A stretch of 32,289 nucleotides of DNA, taken from assembly GCA_964228975.1 (NCBI GenBank), contig CAXRCC010000123.1, positions 1-32,289 on the forward strand. Reading direction: 5' to 3'. Each line of letters begins with the position of its first letter. Within the stretch, counting starts at the first letter, position 1. Below, piece after piece: positions 1-8,136 of the stretch. Source of the stretch: Paraneptunicella sp964228975 (GTDB lineage: Bacteria; Pseudomonadota; Gammaproteobacteria; Enterobacterales; Alteromonadaceae). Both the position numbers and the translations under genes were made by a program. The notes beneath the pieces were generated by a model. That model ran no database searches. It saw only the letters and a list, made by a program, of their open reading frames with translations, and was not told the origin of the DNA.

Positions 1-20
1 GACGTGTGCTCTTCCGATCT
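1..20. other. Illumina TruSeq adapter remnant (left end)
   Basis: These 20 bases match the 3' end of the TruSeq read-2/index adapter. They are the reverse complement of the first 20 bases of the adapter copy at the right end of the window. They are not genomic, so real sequence starts at about base 21. Confidence 0.96.
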
Positions 21-70
21 GGCTATTTTACTACTGTAATAACTCTAATATTGACCGATACTTAGGTATT

Positions 71-107
71 AAAAAGCCGCTCATTTTGGCTAAATGAGCG
101 GCTTTTT
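71..107. terminator. Bidirectional rho-independent terminator
   Basis: A perfect 16-bp stem (71-86 with 92-107) closes a 5-base loop. The core GCCGCTCATTT/AAATGAGCGGC is flanked by A and T runs, so it can terminate in both directions. On the minus strand it ends the TonB-dependent receptor transcript, whose stop codon is at 192. On the plus strand it would serve whatever gene ended to the left, which is cut off by the contig edge. Confidence 0.88.
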
Positions 108-191
108 TGTTTTTTACAGTGTTATTTTATCAGCGTTTATAACGCGTACTTTTTTTCAGCGTTAACGCGAATACTTTGTTTTATATTTCTA

Positions 192-2432
192 TTAAAGCTC
201 TAAATCTTTCGAGAAACGTAAACCAAATTCACTGCGGTCGTTACTGCGAACGATTCCCACGAAACCACTTTGTTGTAAACGACCTTGGTCGTAAATTTCA
301 TTGGTAATGTTTTCGCCGTATAAGCTTAACGACCAATCGCCTTCAACGGATTCATAGGTCACGTTAAAGCCAATCAGCTCACGTGAATCGATGATTTCGT
401 TCGGGTTGAAAATTGATTGGCCTTGCATTTCATCGCGGTAAGAGTAATCCGCATTGAATCGAATTGCCGCACCGCTAGCAAGTTCAAGGTAGTACGATGG
501 CGCAACCATGATGGTCCACTCTGGCGTAAGGGCAGGAGAGTCACCTTCACCAATGCCGATAACGCCAGCATCGACTTCCGTGATTTCTGAATCGATGTAA
601 CCTACGGCTGTGCGGATAGTGAAGTTATCGGTGGCATCCCACGTGGCTTCAATTTCAATACCTTGCGCTTCCGATTCACCTGCGTTTTCAACGATAGTGA
701 CGAAACCACCGCCAGCTGTTGGGTCAGAGAAAGGTAAAGCTAAGTCTGTGTATTCTGTGTAGAACACCGCAGCAAGGACGGATAAGTCTTCAGTCAGCTT
801 GCCTTTTAAACCAAACTCGTAGTTGATAGCCGTCGTTTCATCGAACGACACGAACTGATCAGGTCCACCAAATGGACGAGGCGGGAAGCCACCTGTTTGG
901 TAACCTTTTTGAATTTGACCGTACACGTTTAAGCCGTTTTCAAGCTGGTAAGATGCGTTAACATCCCATGTCACTTCGCTGAAATCCGCTTCCACAAACT
1001 TACGTTCAGGGAAACTTGGGAATGACGCATCGGCTTCTTTTTCGTCACGAGAGTAACGCACACCACCGCCCACGCTTAAACGATCGGTTAAATCGTAAGA
1101 CATGTTGAAATAAGCCGCATAAGCGTCGGTTTCTTGGTTTAAGTCGAAGAAACCAAAGTCACCAAATGACGGTGTAACACCATCATTTAACACGCCGCCC
1201 GGTGTATTGAATGGGCTAAATACCCAAGGACCAGAGCGAGTGAAACCGTCTTCATTGAAGTAGTAAAGGCCAGATACAAAGTCCCAGTTCTCGTAAGTAC
1301 CGTTAATTTGAAGTTCTAAAGAGTACTGGTCAGCTCCCCCTTCTTCGGGGAATTCAGATAAATTGAGTGGCGTGCCGTCATCGTCCAAACCACCTTCGTA
1401 ATCGGATGTGCGATAGCTTCCGATAAATTTAGCGGAGAGGGTCTCGTTAACCGTCCAATCTGCCGTAAGTGATGAACCCCAACCATCGTGAGCCGTCGAC
1501 TCAATGCCCGGTACTGTTGTGCCAAGGTCATCAGGGTCGTCCGGTAATAAATCGGCGTTAAGCAGTGGGAAGTCACCGTTAAATGGGTTGCTTGGGTCAA
1601 GCTGATCGGTGATTTCAATGGTGTAAGGAGATTGACCTGATTCATTATCAACCGCGTCAAAAGACCACGTTAACGTGAAGTCGTTAGAGACATTCCACTT
1701 TGCCGCAAAGCGTCCGCTGAACTCTTCCTCTTCACCAATTTCTTTTTCAGGATCGGCTAAATTAACCGCTGTACCCACACCATTACGCGTTTTAAACGAT
1801 GCGCTAGCTGAGAAGGCAAAATCGTCAGTAACATCCACATTCATGTAGATATCTGAGGCGACACGACCACGGCTACCCACTTTGAACGCCAATGTGGCTA
1901 AGTCTTCATCACCCGGTTTTTTGGTGATGACGTTAACCGCGCCACCTAGGGTATTACGACCGTAAAGTGTGCCTTGCGGACCACGTAGTACCTCTACGCG
2001 CTCAATATTTGGCAACGACATGTTCGCGCCCATTTGACGACCAAGGTAAACCCCATCAAGGTAAACCCCAACGCCTGGGTCGGTTGTGATGATGTGATCT
2101 TGTAAGCCGATGCCACGGATGAATACCGCTGCGTGTGCAGTACTACCAACACCGTAACGGCTGATGTTCAGGTTAGGGACGTATTTGCCCACATCGTCAA
2201 TGTTACCAATGTTGGCATCTTCGATTAGGTTTTCACCTAAAGACGTGATTGCTGTAGGGGTTTCGAACAAGCTTTCCGTACGCTTACGCGCGGTTACCAT
2301 GATTTTCTCAAGCGACTCAGAATCGTCTGCTGCTTGAGCGTCTTGTGCTTGAACGGGAGAGGTCAGTAAAAGGTGGGTTGCTGCTGCAACAAGGCCCAAT
2401 TTAAAAGGAACCTTTTTAAGTTGTGTGTGCAT
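192..2432 (-). CDS. TonB-dependent outer-membrane receptor
   Basis: Predicted outer-membrane active transporter of 746 residues that would import a scarce ligand using TonB-ExbBD energy. A signal peptide covers about residues 1-29, ending PVQAQ. A TonB-box-like stretch EKIMVTARKR starts near residue 42, followed by the plug with RGPQGTLYGRNTLGGAVNVI. The rest is a beta-rich 22-strand-type barrel with many alternating aromatic positions. The VTARKR start and plug resemble the large receptor family common in Alteromonadales and sphingomonads; the ligand cannot be read from sequence. The ATG at 2432 is preceded by GGAG about 10 bases upstream. It is a single-gene unit ending at the 71-107 terminator. 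It is not obviously co-regulated with the peptidase-ligase operon upstream, because a terminator lies between them. Confidence 0.93.
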   Translation of the reverse strand: MHTQLKKVPFKLGLVAAATHLLLTSPVQAQDAQAADDSESLEKIMVTARKRTESLFETPTAITSLGENLIEDANIGNIDDVGKYVPNLNISRYGVGSTAHAAVFIRGIGLQDHIITTDPGVGVYLDGVYLGRQMGANMSLPNIERVEVLRGPQGTLYGRNTLGGAVNVITKKPGDEDLATLAFKVGSRGRVASDIYMNVDVTDDFAFSASASFKTRNGVGTAVNLADPEKEIGEEEEFSGRFAAKWNVSNDFTLTWSFDAVDNESGQSPYTIEITDQLDPSNPFNGDFPLLNADLLPDDPDDLGTTVPGIESTAHDGWGSSLTADWTVNETLSAKFIGSYRTSDYEGGLDDDGTPLNLSEFPEEGGADQYSLELQINGTYENWDFVSGLYYFNEDGFTRSGPWVFSPFNTPGGVLNDGVTPSFGDFGFFDLNQETDAYAAYFNMSYDLTDRLSVGGGVRYSRDEKEADASFPSFPERKFVEADFSEVTWDVNASYQLENGLNVYGQIQKGYQTGGFPPRPFGGPDQFVSFDETTAINYEFGLKGKLTEDLSVLAAVFYTEYTDLALPFSDPTAGGGFVTIVENAGESEAQGIEIEATWDATDNFTIRTAVGYIDSEITEVDAGVIGIGEGDSPALTPEWTIMVAPSYYLELASGAAIRFNADYSYRDEMQGQSIFNPNEIIDSRELIGFNVTYESVEGDWSLSLYGENITNEIYDQGRLQQSGFVGIVRSNDRSEFGLRFSKDLEL

Positions 2433-2643
2433 TTATATTTGCTCCGCTTAGGATTCCGCCTGTGCCTAGATAGTAGATGCTATGATCCACAGCGTTATTA
2501 TTATTATTCACTTTTATCTAAGACTATTTAACTGCTTCAATCTTGTTCAGACTGATTTAAAAAAGGCTGGATTTATTGTTATTAATTGATCTCCATGCGG
2601 GCGGAAATTGTACACTGGTATTTCCCTAAAACGCTAACATTTA

Positions 2644-2661
2644 TTTCACTATTTAGTGAAA
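2644..2661. promoter_or_regulatory. 18-bp palindrome, possible operator
   Basis: TTTCACTA-TT-TAGTGAAA is a perfect inverted repeat with 8-bp arms and a 2-bp centre. It lies about 210 bp upstream of the receptor start at 2432 and downstream of the neighbouring operon's terminator. Its form suits a dimeric repressor or activator. It does not match the Fur consensus. No candidate regulator gene is adjacent. Confidence 0.35.
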
Positions 2662-2757
2662 ATATGCCTTTTTATTTTAAATAAATTAACTATCTGGTTA
2701 ATATCCTTCCTACCTAAGGGGGGATTAACAAAAGTAAGCGTAATCAAACGTGAAAGA

Positions 2758-2796
2758 AAAAGAAGAAGGTCATACGTGACAACACCTTCTTCTTTT
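2758..2796 (-). terminator. Rho-independent terminator of the ligase-peptidase operon
   Basis: A 13-bp perfect stem (2758-2770 with 2784-2796) encloses a 13-base loop. Read on the minus strand, the stem ends in a T-rich tract (CTTTTTCTTTC). It begins 36 bases beyond the stop codon of the DUF1704 gene (2832). Confidence 0.75.
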
Positions 2797-2831
2797 GGTC
2801 ATGTGCGACGAAATAAGCGTCACAGTTTGGT

Positions 2832-4847
2832 TTAAGCAGCAACAAACGCAGAGCTAGGGCGGCTTACGGTATCAACCAAATACGTTAAAATATCGGATGA
2901 TGACTCAGGCTTTGATACAAAACTGGGGATGAATGTGGGTTTTTGTACTAAGTTTCGGTGCATTAATTCGTTGATTAAGGGCAAGTATTTAAAGCCTGTT
3001 TTACCAATGAATAAACCAGAAATATCTTGTGTTTTGTGGGTTTCTACCGCCGTGGCAAAACCTTTTAAATAAAGATGATCTTTGGTGAAACCTCCGCCTC
3101 GATGAACACGAACACAAAGCTTAAACGCATCATCATGGGTGAGTTTGTATTCATCTGTTAATACAGAAAACGTATGCTTGAAATTGTTTTCTTTTAGCAT
3201 CTCTTTTACTGCAATAACACGAAGCGCAAGTTCTTTTAAACGCGATAAACGCAGATTGCCACTGAGGTATTCGTTTAGCAGGGCAATGCCTTCTTGAGTA
3301 AAGGTATTACCGGGTAAGCCTAGAGAAAAGACTTTAAGCGTTTGCATATTGGCGTTTAACGTTGTTGCCATATGCACGCCAAGTTCATGTTGAACTAGCG
3401 CCTGTGCTTGCCAAATCGGGACGCTAACCTGCTTGCCGATATACACCGTCTTCTTGCTATTGGACACCATGGCTTTGGCCGCTAAATTGGCACTGGTCTC
3501 GACTTTACAGCGCATGCCCATGTCTTTAGCTTGCTCTATCAGCATGTTAACTAACGCTTGGCTATCAAGCTGCTCTACGTCGCTCGGTTCAAACTCGGCG
3601 GCATGCAATAAAAACTTCGCGTGGCGTTCATCTTCGGCATTTGGCTCACCGTAATACTTCAGTGAATCGTATAAAAACTGAGGCTTACCTGCATTGGCGA
3701 GCATATCTATTTTCATGGCAAGCGAGTCGATAACGTCGCGGTACATTTGTTGTATGCCGGGATCGTTAATATCATCTACTGGAAGGCGATAGATTTTCTC
3801 TCTGAACATGTAGGTATCAATATTCAACGGACGATAAAGAAACTGCGGCTGATATTCCGTATTACGCGCGAAAAAGCGTTTCTTTTCTTGTTGGATATTG
3901 GTCGGATTAATAAAACGCAGGGTTTCTAGCTCTTTTGCGATTTTGAACAGCTCTTTGTCGAGCTTCAACAATACAGGATCGGCAACATCGGAAAGCATGT
4001 CTGTTTTATTGGCTTTTACTTTTTTGGTATAGCCTCGGCTAAAATAAGCGGCCGTTTCGGTGAATGATTCTTTAATGCCTAAACTCAGTTCGTTGATGAC
4101 CTGTGGATGCGGCTCACCAGTGAGTTCATTCATATAGATTTTTTTGATTTCTGTTGGCACCACCAAGGTGTTTTGAAAGCGGCTATTCACATGCGCAATC
4201 ATGTAGCCTCTGCCATAAAAGATGTCGTTACACTTGGCTTTTACTTTATCGTTGGTAATAGAAATTTTGTTTAAACCGCGCTGCAAGTGTCGTATTACTT
4301 TACCCCATCTGTCCATATCCACCTGTTCAATACCCAAGTTAAATACAGGCAAATTACGTTCATGGCGGCGGAAATTATACGAGTGCACATCATAAACCAA
4401 ACACGCGCCATAACGCTTTTCAATGGTTTGAATGAGGGCGTCGAGAATGCGGTAAAAGCGTTGATGTTTAATCACGCTAATTTGTTTCTCTTTTGCGGGG
4501 AGGGCTGTGCGCCACACTTGCTTTCCCCACGCCTTTTTATAAATGCAGGTTGCAATAGGGCGATTCAAATCGTACTGGTAGCGAGAATCATGGCATACCA
4601 ACGTAATCGGCATGGACTGAATAAACTGATCAGTGTGCGGATCCTCTTCGTAGTAGCGCTCGTCTTCATCGAGTAAGCAGTGAGCTTGGGCCTTTTCAGA
4701 AAATTGATGGCCTGCGTGCACGGCAGTACAAATCACCGGCGCATAGGCTTCTACTTTCAGCGTTAGCGAGCCATCTTCTAATGTGTATTGAAATGCTTCT
4801 TGCTTTGCAATTTTATCCAATAGGATTTGTTCAGATACTTTCTGCAT
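2832..4847 (-). CDS. N-formylglutamate-amidohydrolase-like / DUF1704 (MATCAP-type) metallopeptidase fusion
   Basis: Two-domain protein of 671 residues. The N-terminal part resembles N-formylglutamate amidohydrolases, with HAGH at residues 44-47 and YDVHSYN with D153 and H155. The C-terminal part is a DUF1704 zincin with HELGVH at 487-492 and the family signature QEGIA at 518-522. Databases often name this family 'flavohemoglobin expression-modulating QEGLA motif protein'. Its animal member MATCAP removes the C-terminal tyrosine of tubulin. The bacterial substrate is unknown to me. I prefer the ATG at 4847 (AAAGG 9 bases upstream) over an in-frame codon at 4910, because the extra 21 residues lie inside the upstream ligase gene and look non-native. 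The first 17 bases overlap the 3' end of that ligase gene, implying translational coupling. There is no signal peptide, so a cytoplasmic location is expected. Confidence 0.85.
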   Translation of the reverse strand: MQKVSEQILLDKIAKQEAFQYTLEDGSLTLKVEAYAPVICTAVHAGHQFSEKAQAHCLLDEDERYYEEDPHTDQFIQSMPITLVCHDSRYQYDLNRPIATCIYKKAWGKQVWRTALPAKEKQISVIKHQRFYRILDALIQTIEKRYGACLVYDVHSYNFRRHERNLPVFNLGIEQVDMDRWGKVIRHLQRGLNKISITNDKVKAKCNDIFYGRGYMIAHVNSRFQNTLVVPTEIKKIYMNELTGEPHPQVINELSLGIKESFTETAAYFSRGYTKKVKANKTDMLSDVADPVLLKLDKELFKIAKELETLRFINPTNIQQEKKRFFARNTEYQPQFLYRPLNIDTYMFREKIYRLPVDDINDPGIQQMYRDVIDSLAMKIDMLANAGKPQFLYDSLKYYGEPNAEDERHAKFLLHAAEFEPSDVEQLDSQALVNMLIEQAKDMGMRCKVETSANLAAKAMVSNSKKTVYIGKQVSVPIWQAQALVQHELGVHMATTLNANMQTLKVFSLGLPGNTFTQEGIALLNEYLSGNLRLSRLKELALRVIAVKEMLKENNFKHTFSVLTDEYKLTHDDAFKLCVRVHRGGGFTKDHLYLKGFATAVETHKTQDISGLFIGKTGFKYLPLINELMHRNLVQKPTFIPSFVSKPESSSDILTYLVDTVSRPSSAFVAA

Positions 4848-5868
4848 CTTCAATCGCCTTTCTAAATGCACTCTTACGTTCCAGTACCAGCTCTCTTGCC
4901 GACACAACATTTAAAATAAAATCAAGCACTTGAATTTGAAGCTTCGTTCGATTCAAACGGTTAATTCTGACGATGCCGCCAGGGCTTAGCACGTTCACTT
5001 CCAATAATTTGCCATTGATAACGTCTAGCCCAACAAAATACAAACCATCGCGTACGAGCTTAGGCCCAAGGGCGCGACACAGCTCTTTTTCTTCTTTTGT
5101 GAGTTGGTGCTTAACTTCTTTGCCACCCGCGTGAATATTGGAGCGGATATCATCCGCTGAGGGAACACGCCTCATTGCGCCAATTGGTTCGCCGTTAAGC
5201 ATCAAAATACGGACATCGCCATTCTCAGCGCCATCGACATATTCTTGCAAAATAACGTAATTGCCATTGCTTTCACTGCCGATGTAAAAATCCAACAGAG
5301 AGCGGAAGTTCTGCTTTGCCGATTTTTCAACGACGATGACGCCCTGACCACCGAAACCATTTAGTGGCTTCATGATCATTTTTTCAGTCGTTGATTCCTT
5401 TAATACTTGCTCTAGATATTCACGGCTCTTTGATACGTGAGTGGTCGGAATAAAACGGCTGGCATCGCCACTAAAAGAAGCGGGGTAGAGCTTATTGTTG
5501 GCCACGCGTAAGCCGTCAATATCGTTGAATATAAAAGTGTCGTTCTTGACTGAGTCTAAGAAATTAAGCGCAACGGTATCCAATGGCGGGTTCGATCGCA
5601 TGACAATGGCGTCGAATCCTGCCAGCGGCAGTTTGCTTCTGCTAAATTCGGCACGATTATAAAAAGAGGTACAGCTACTAGGCACTTTATTTGAACGTTT
5701 CAATACGTTGCAAAATGCGTGAGCTACACTGTCTCTAATTGTTAAACTATTGGGTGTCGTAATCGCAACTGTTAGTCCTCTAGAGGCCGCCTCATGAATG
5801 AGTCTTAGGGTTGAATCTGTTTCGGGATCAATCTTCTCCCAGGGGTACATTAAAAAACAAATTTTCAC
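4831..5868 (-). CDS. Glutathione-synthetase-like ATP-grasp ligase
   Basis: ATP-grasp carboxylate-amine ligase of 345 residues resembling bacterial GshB along its full length. The start VKICFLMYPWEKI matches the GshB N-terminus. VMRSNPPLDT follows, then the glycine-rich ATP loop GFGGQG at 171-176, and a GLDVI...LLEVNVLSPGG block with metal-ligand candidates E290 and N292. The GTG at 5868 is chosen because conserved homology begins there; an AGAAG stretch precedes it. An ATG at 5964 would add 32 unlikely residues. The expected reaction is ATP-dependent amide-bond formation, but the acceptor is unknown. It could be a true glutathione synthetase, although no gshA-like gene is adjacent. Its coupled partner is a peptidase/amidohydrolase, which points to a dedicated make-and-break pathway instead. 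A hairpin (5914-5918 with 5926-5930) lies near the predicted 5' end of the mRNA. Confidence 0.85.
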   Translation of the reverse strand: MKICFLMYPWEKIDPETDSTLRLIHEAASRGLTVAITTPNSLTIRDSVAHAFCNVLKRSNKVPSSCTSFYNRAEFSRSKLPLAGFDAIVMRSNPPLDTVALNFLDSVKNDTFIFNDIDGLRVANNKLYPASFSGDASRFIPTTHVSKSREYLEQVLKESTTEKMIMKPLNGFGGQGVIVVEKSAKQNFRSLLDFYIGSESNGNYVILQEYVDGAENGDVRILMLNGEPIGAMRRVPSADDIRSNIHAGGKEVKHQLTKEEKELCRALGPKLVRDGLYFVGLDVINGKLLEVNVLSPGGIVRINRLNRTKLQIQVLDFILNVVSARELVLERKSAFRKAIEDAESI

Positions 5869-5931
5869 GTTTTTTCTTCTCAATTCAAAAGTTAATATTG
5901 GGCTTTTCAAGAGGCGCCATTTTTCGGCGCG

Positions 5932-5961
5932 ATTATGAGGGCATTTTCGATTTTTGCACAA
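5932..5961 (-). promoter_or_regulatory. Putative sigma70 promoter of the ligase-peptidase operon
   Basis: On the minus strand a -35-like TTGTGC (5956-5961) and a -10-like CATAAT (5932-5937) are spaced 18 bases apart. They lie about 65 bases upstream of the GTG at 5868. The match is moderate and is supported by position between the upstream operon's terminator and the start codon. Confidence 0.4.
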
Positions 5962-6003
5962 CAATTATTTGCAGCGTGAGAGAAAAATAGTAGTGTGTGA
6001 AAA

Positions 6004-6041
6004 CCAGCTTAAATGCAACGAAAACTGTACATTTACGCTGG
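6004..6041 (-). terminator. Rho-independent terminator of the transporter/dehydrogenase operon
   Basis: A 12-bp inverted repeat with one mismatch (6004-6015 with 6030-6041) closes a 14-base loop. On the minus strand the stem ends GCTGG followed by TTTTC. It starts 59 bases past the SDR stop codon at 6101 and separates this operon from the ligase gene. Confidence 0.65.
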
Positions 6042-6100
6042 CTACTTATGTGCCCCTTGTCTTGATCGCCCAAGAGTATTGGGGTAGTTGCCTAATTCAG

Positions 6101-6925
6101 TCAGGACATAAACTCTTTTTTCGCGCTTTTTGTCATCACTGAACGGTATAAATTGGGCAACAGTGTATTTAACCAATACGCTACTTTCGAGACTTTTCCT
6201 AAGCGCAAATACGGCTGTTTTTTCTGCAAGGTTTGAATTATTTTAGCTGCGGCAAACTCCGGAGAAAGCTGCTCCCCATTTGTGGATTTTTTCATTGCAC
6301 CGGGAGACGCGGCGCCTTGATTTGCTTGGGCGGTTAACTCTGGTCGAGATTTCACAAAAGAAGGGGCAACAATCGCAACGTGAATGTTGTTATCAGCCAC
6401 CTCGGTTGCGAGCGAAGTGAAAAAGCCCTCCATTGCGTGTTTACTCGCAGCGTAAGCTGTTCTGCCATAAAGCGGAGCAAAGCCTGCCACACTGGAGATG
6501 GCCATAATTTGGCCTTGGCTTTGTTGCAGGTAAGGCAAGCAAATCCGGGTAAGGTTAACGCTTGCCGTAAAATTCACTGCCATGATCTTCTCGAACAAGT
6601 TTTCTTGCGTGTCGCTGAACTGACTTAAGTGCGTGATGCCAGCATTGTTAATGAGCACGTCTAAGCGACTAAAGGTATTAATCACCTGATTCAGCGCTAA
6701 GTTCAGTTCTCCTTGTTGCGTGATATCCACTTTCAATGAAAGCAGTTGCGCCGCTTTGCCTTGTAAAGCGGCGTCTTTGGCAAAATGATCAGTAAAGTTA
6801 AGTTGGGTCATATCTAACAGCGCGACGTTTGCGCCGAGTGTGAGGAGCTTTGAGGTTAATGCTCTGCCGAGCCCGCCTGCGCCGCCGGTGATAATGACGG
6901 TTTTATTGTGTAAATCATACTGCAT
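6101..6925 (-). CDS. Short-chain dehydrogenase/reductase (classical SDR)
   Basis: NAD(P)-dependent oxidoreductase of 274 residues, a normal length for a classical SDR. The cofactor motif TGGAGGLG is at 13-20 and NNAG follows near residue 92. The catalytic Y158 and K162 sit in YAASK, preceded by the SSVAG serine region. The C-terminal 40 residues (KVAYWLNTLLPNLYRSVM) may form a membrane-associated amphipathic tail. It is the last gene of a five-gene run, and its first 11 bases overlap the MFS gene. GGAG lies 11 bases before the ATG. SDRs of this type oxidise or reduce hydroxyl/keto groups of lipids, steroids or short alcohols. The substrate here is inferred only from neighbours. Confidence 0.9.
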   Translation of the reverse strand: MQYDLHNKTVIITGGAGGLGRALTSKLLTLGANVALLDMTQLNFTDHFAKDAALQGKAAQLLSLKVDITQQGELNLALNQVINTFSRLDVLINNAGITHLSQFSDTQENLFEKIMAVNFTASVNLTRICLPYLQQSQGQIMAISSVAGFAPLYGRTAYAASKHAMEGFFTSLATEVADNNIHVAIVAPSFVKSRPELTAQANQGAASPGAMKKSTNGEQLSPEFAAAKIIQTLQKKQPYLRLGKVSKVAYWLNTLLPNLYRSVMTKSAKKEFMS

Positions 6926-8135
6926 GTTGAAACTGCTCCAATTTCCTAAAATGCGGAAGTAAAAACCAGCAGCAAAGCGTGCCGAAAAGAATCAGTGCCG
7001 AGAACGTTTGAAGCGCGGCTTCTGGCGAGAAAACCTGAGCAATGATGCCTGCGCCCACACCACTTGCCGCGGGAACGATTTGGCTTATCATGCTGTAAAA
7101 GCTCATGATTTTGCCGCGGTAATGATCTGGCGAATAAGCTTGTAACCCTGCAACGATAAAGCTCACGCCAATACCGCCACAAATCCCAGCAAATAGCAGC
7201 GCAAGTACGGAAAGCCGCAACGAACTTTCTAGGCTTAAATACCCAATGCCAAGGCCCGCAAATGCAATGGCGAGCAAGGTTTTTGCGCCTATTCTGCCTT
7301 TGTTTTTTAACCACATGGCGCTAAGCCCTCCTAGCATCAGCGCAAGGGCGATTAGGCTCATGTAGTGCCCTTGTCCTGTGGGGCTGAGGTGCAGCGTGTT
7401 TTGTGCAATGCTGGGCAAAATCACTTGCATTGGTCCCATTAATAAATAGGTGATGCCGGAAAGCACCAACAAGGGTTTTAAAAAATTCGATTGCTTGACA
7501 AAGTGCAGGCTGGCTTTGATTTCTTGAAGCACTTTTTCTGTTGGTTGGCTTTGAAAAGAAAAGCGTAGCGGCAACAGCAAAATACTAGAACACACAAAAA
7601 GCACCATGCATACCCAAAATACGGCATGCCAGTGAAAGTAAAACTGTATTTGTTTAAGTAACATCGGCGCTAAGCCAAATCCCATCATCACCATCATATT
7701 GAGTGTAATGGAGGCGCCAGTGAGTTTTTGGGGCGTAACGTAAAACGGCAAGGTCGCAAATCGCGCAGGTGCAACAAATGACCAGCCAATACCCGAAAAA
7801 AAAGCCGCCAAAAGAAGCAGGAAAGGTTGCGCTTCGATGGCAGCAAACGTACTGAAGTAAAGTATTAGTAAGGCAAGTAAATAACTGTTCTGGAAAATTA
7901 AAATCACGCGCCGAGGCGGGTAACGATCGCAAAATACACCTGCAAACCAGCCAAAAATCAAAGGTGGGCCAAAGCACAGCCCGTATCCAATGCCCGCTAA
8001 TGCATGAGAATCAAAGCGTTCAAGGGCAATAAAAATGATGCTGTAGTTAAGCATGTGCCCGCCAATAAACGCCATCAAGCAGGAGATTAAATACAGGGGC
8101 AAATGATGGCGCGGCGGTGTTGGTGTGCTCGCCAT
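6915..8135 (-). CDS. MFS transporter
   Basis: Inner-membrane major facilitator of 406 residues with about 12 hydrophobic segments. The loop 2-3 signature appears as GWFAGVFCDRYPPRRVI near residues 61-77. The overall pattern resembles the enterobactin-exporter/MFS_3 drug-proton antiporter group, so export is more likely than import. It sits one base downstream of the beta-propeller gene stop and overlaps the SDR gene by 11 bases, so it is clearly in the same transcription unit. It may remove an intermediate or end product of the cluster's pathway. Confidence 0.9.
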   Translation of the reverse strand: MASTPTPPRHHLPLYLISCLMAFIGGHMLNYSIIFIALERFDSHALAGIGYGLCFGPPLIFGWFAGVFCDRYPPRRVILIFQNSYLLALLILYFSTFAAIEAQPFLLLLAAFFSGIGWSFVAPARFATLPFYVTPQKLTGASITLNMMVMMGFGLAPMLLKQIQFYFHWHAVFWVCMVLFVCSSILLLPLRFSFQSQPTEKVLQEIKASLHFVKQSNFLKPLLVLSGITYLLMGPMQVILPSIAQNTLHLSPTGQGHYMSLIALALMLGGLSAMWLKNKGRIGAKTLLAIAFAGLGIGYLSLESSLRLSVLALLFAGICGGIGVSFIVAGLQAYSPDHYRGKIMSFYSMISQIVPAASGVGAGIIAQVFSPEAALQTFSALILFGTLCCWFLLPHFRKLEQFQHAV

Positions 8136-8136
8136 G

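Larger units (their letters stand above)
2433..2831. other. Intergenic region, 399 bp
   Basis: AT-rich gap with no convincing gene. It holds the leader and promoter region of the TonB-dependent receptor (minus strand), an 18-bp palindrome at 2644-2661, and the terminator of the ligase-peptidase operon at 2758-2796. A short run of ATT triplets lies near 2495-2508. I could not fix a promoter with confidence. Confidence 0.6.

Noticed and set aside
21..65. Possible C-terminal end of a plus-strand gene (open frame to TAG at 63-65) before the 71-107 terminator
   Set aside because: Only about 14 codons remain after the adapter, too few to support a gene call.
4831..5868. Calling the ligase gshB outright
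   Set aside because: Similarity to GshB is clear, but there is no gshA-like gene nearby and its coupled partner is a peptidase/amidohydrolase, so the product may differ from glutathione.
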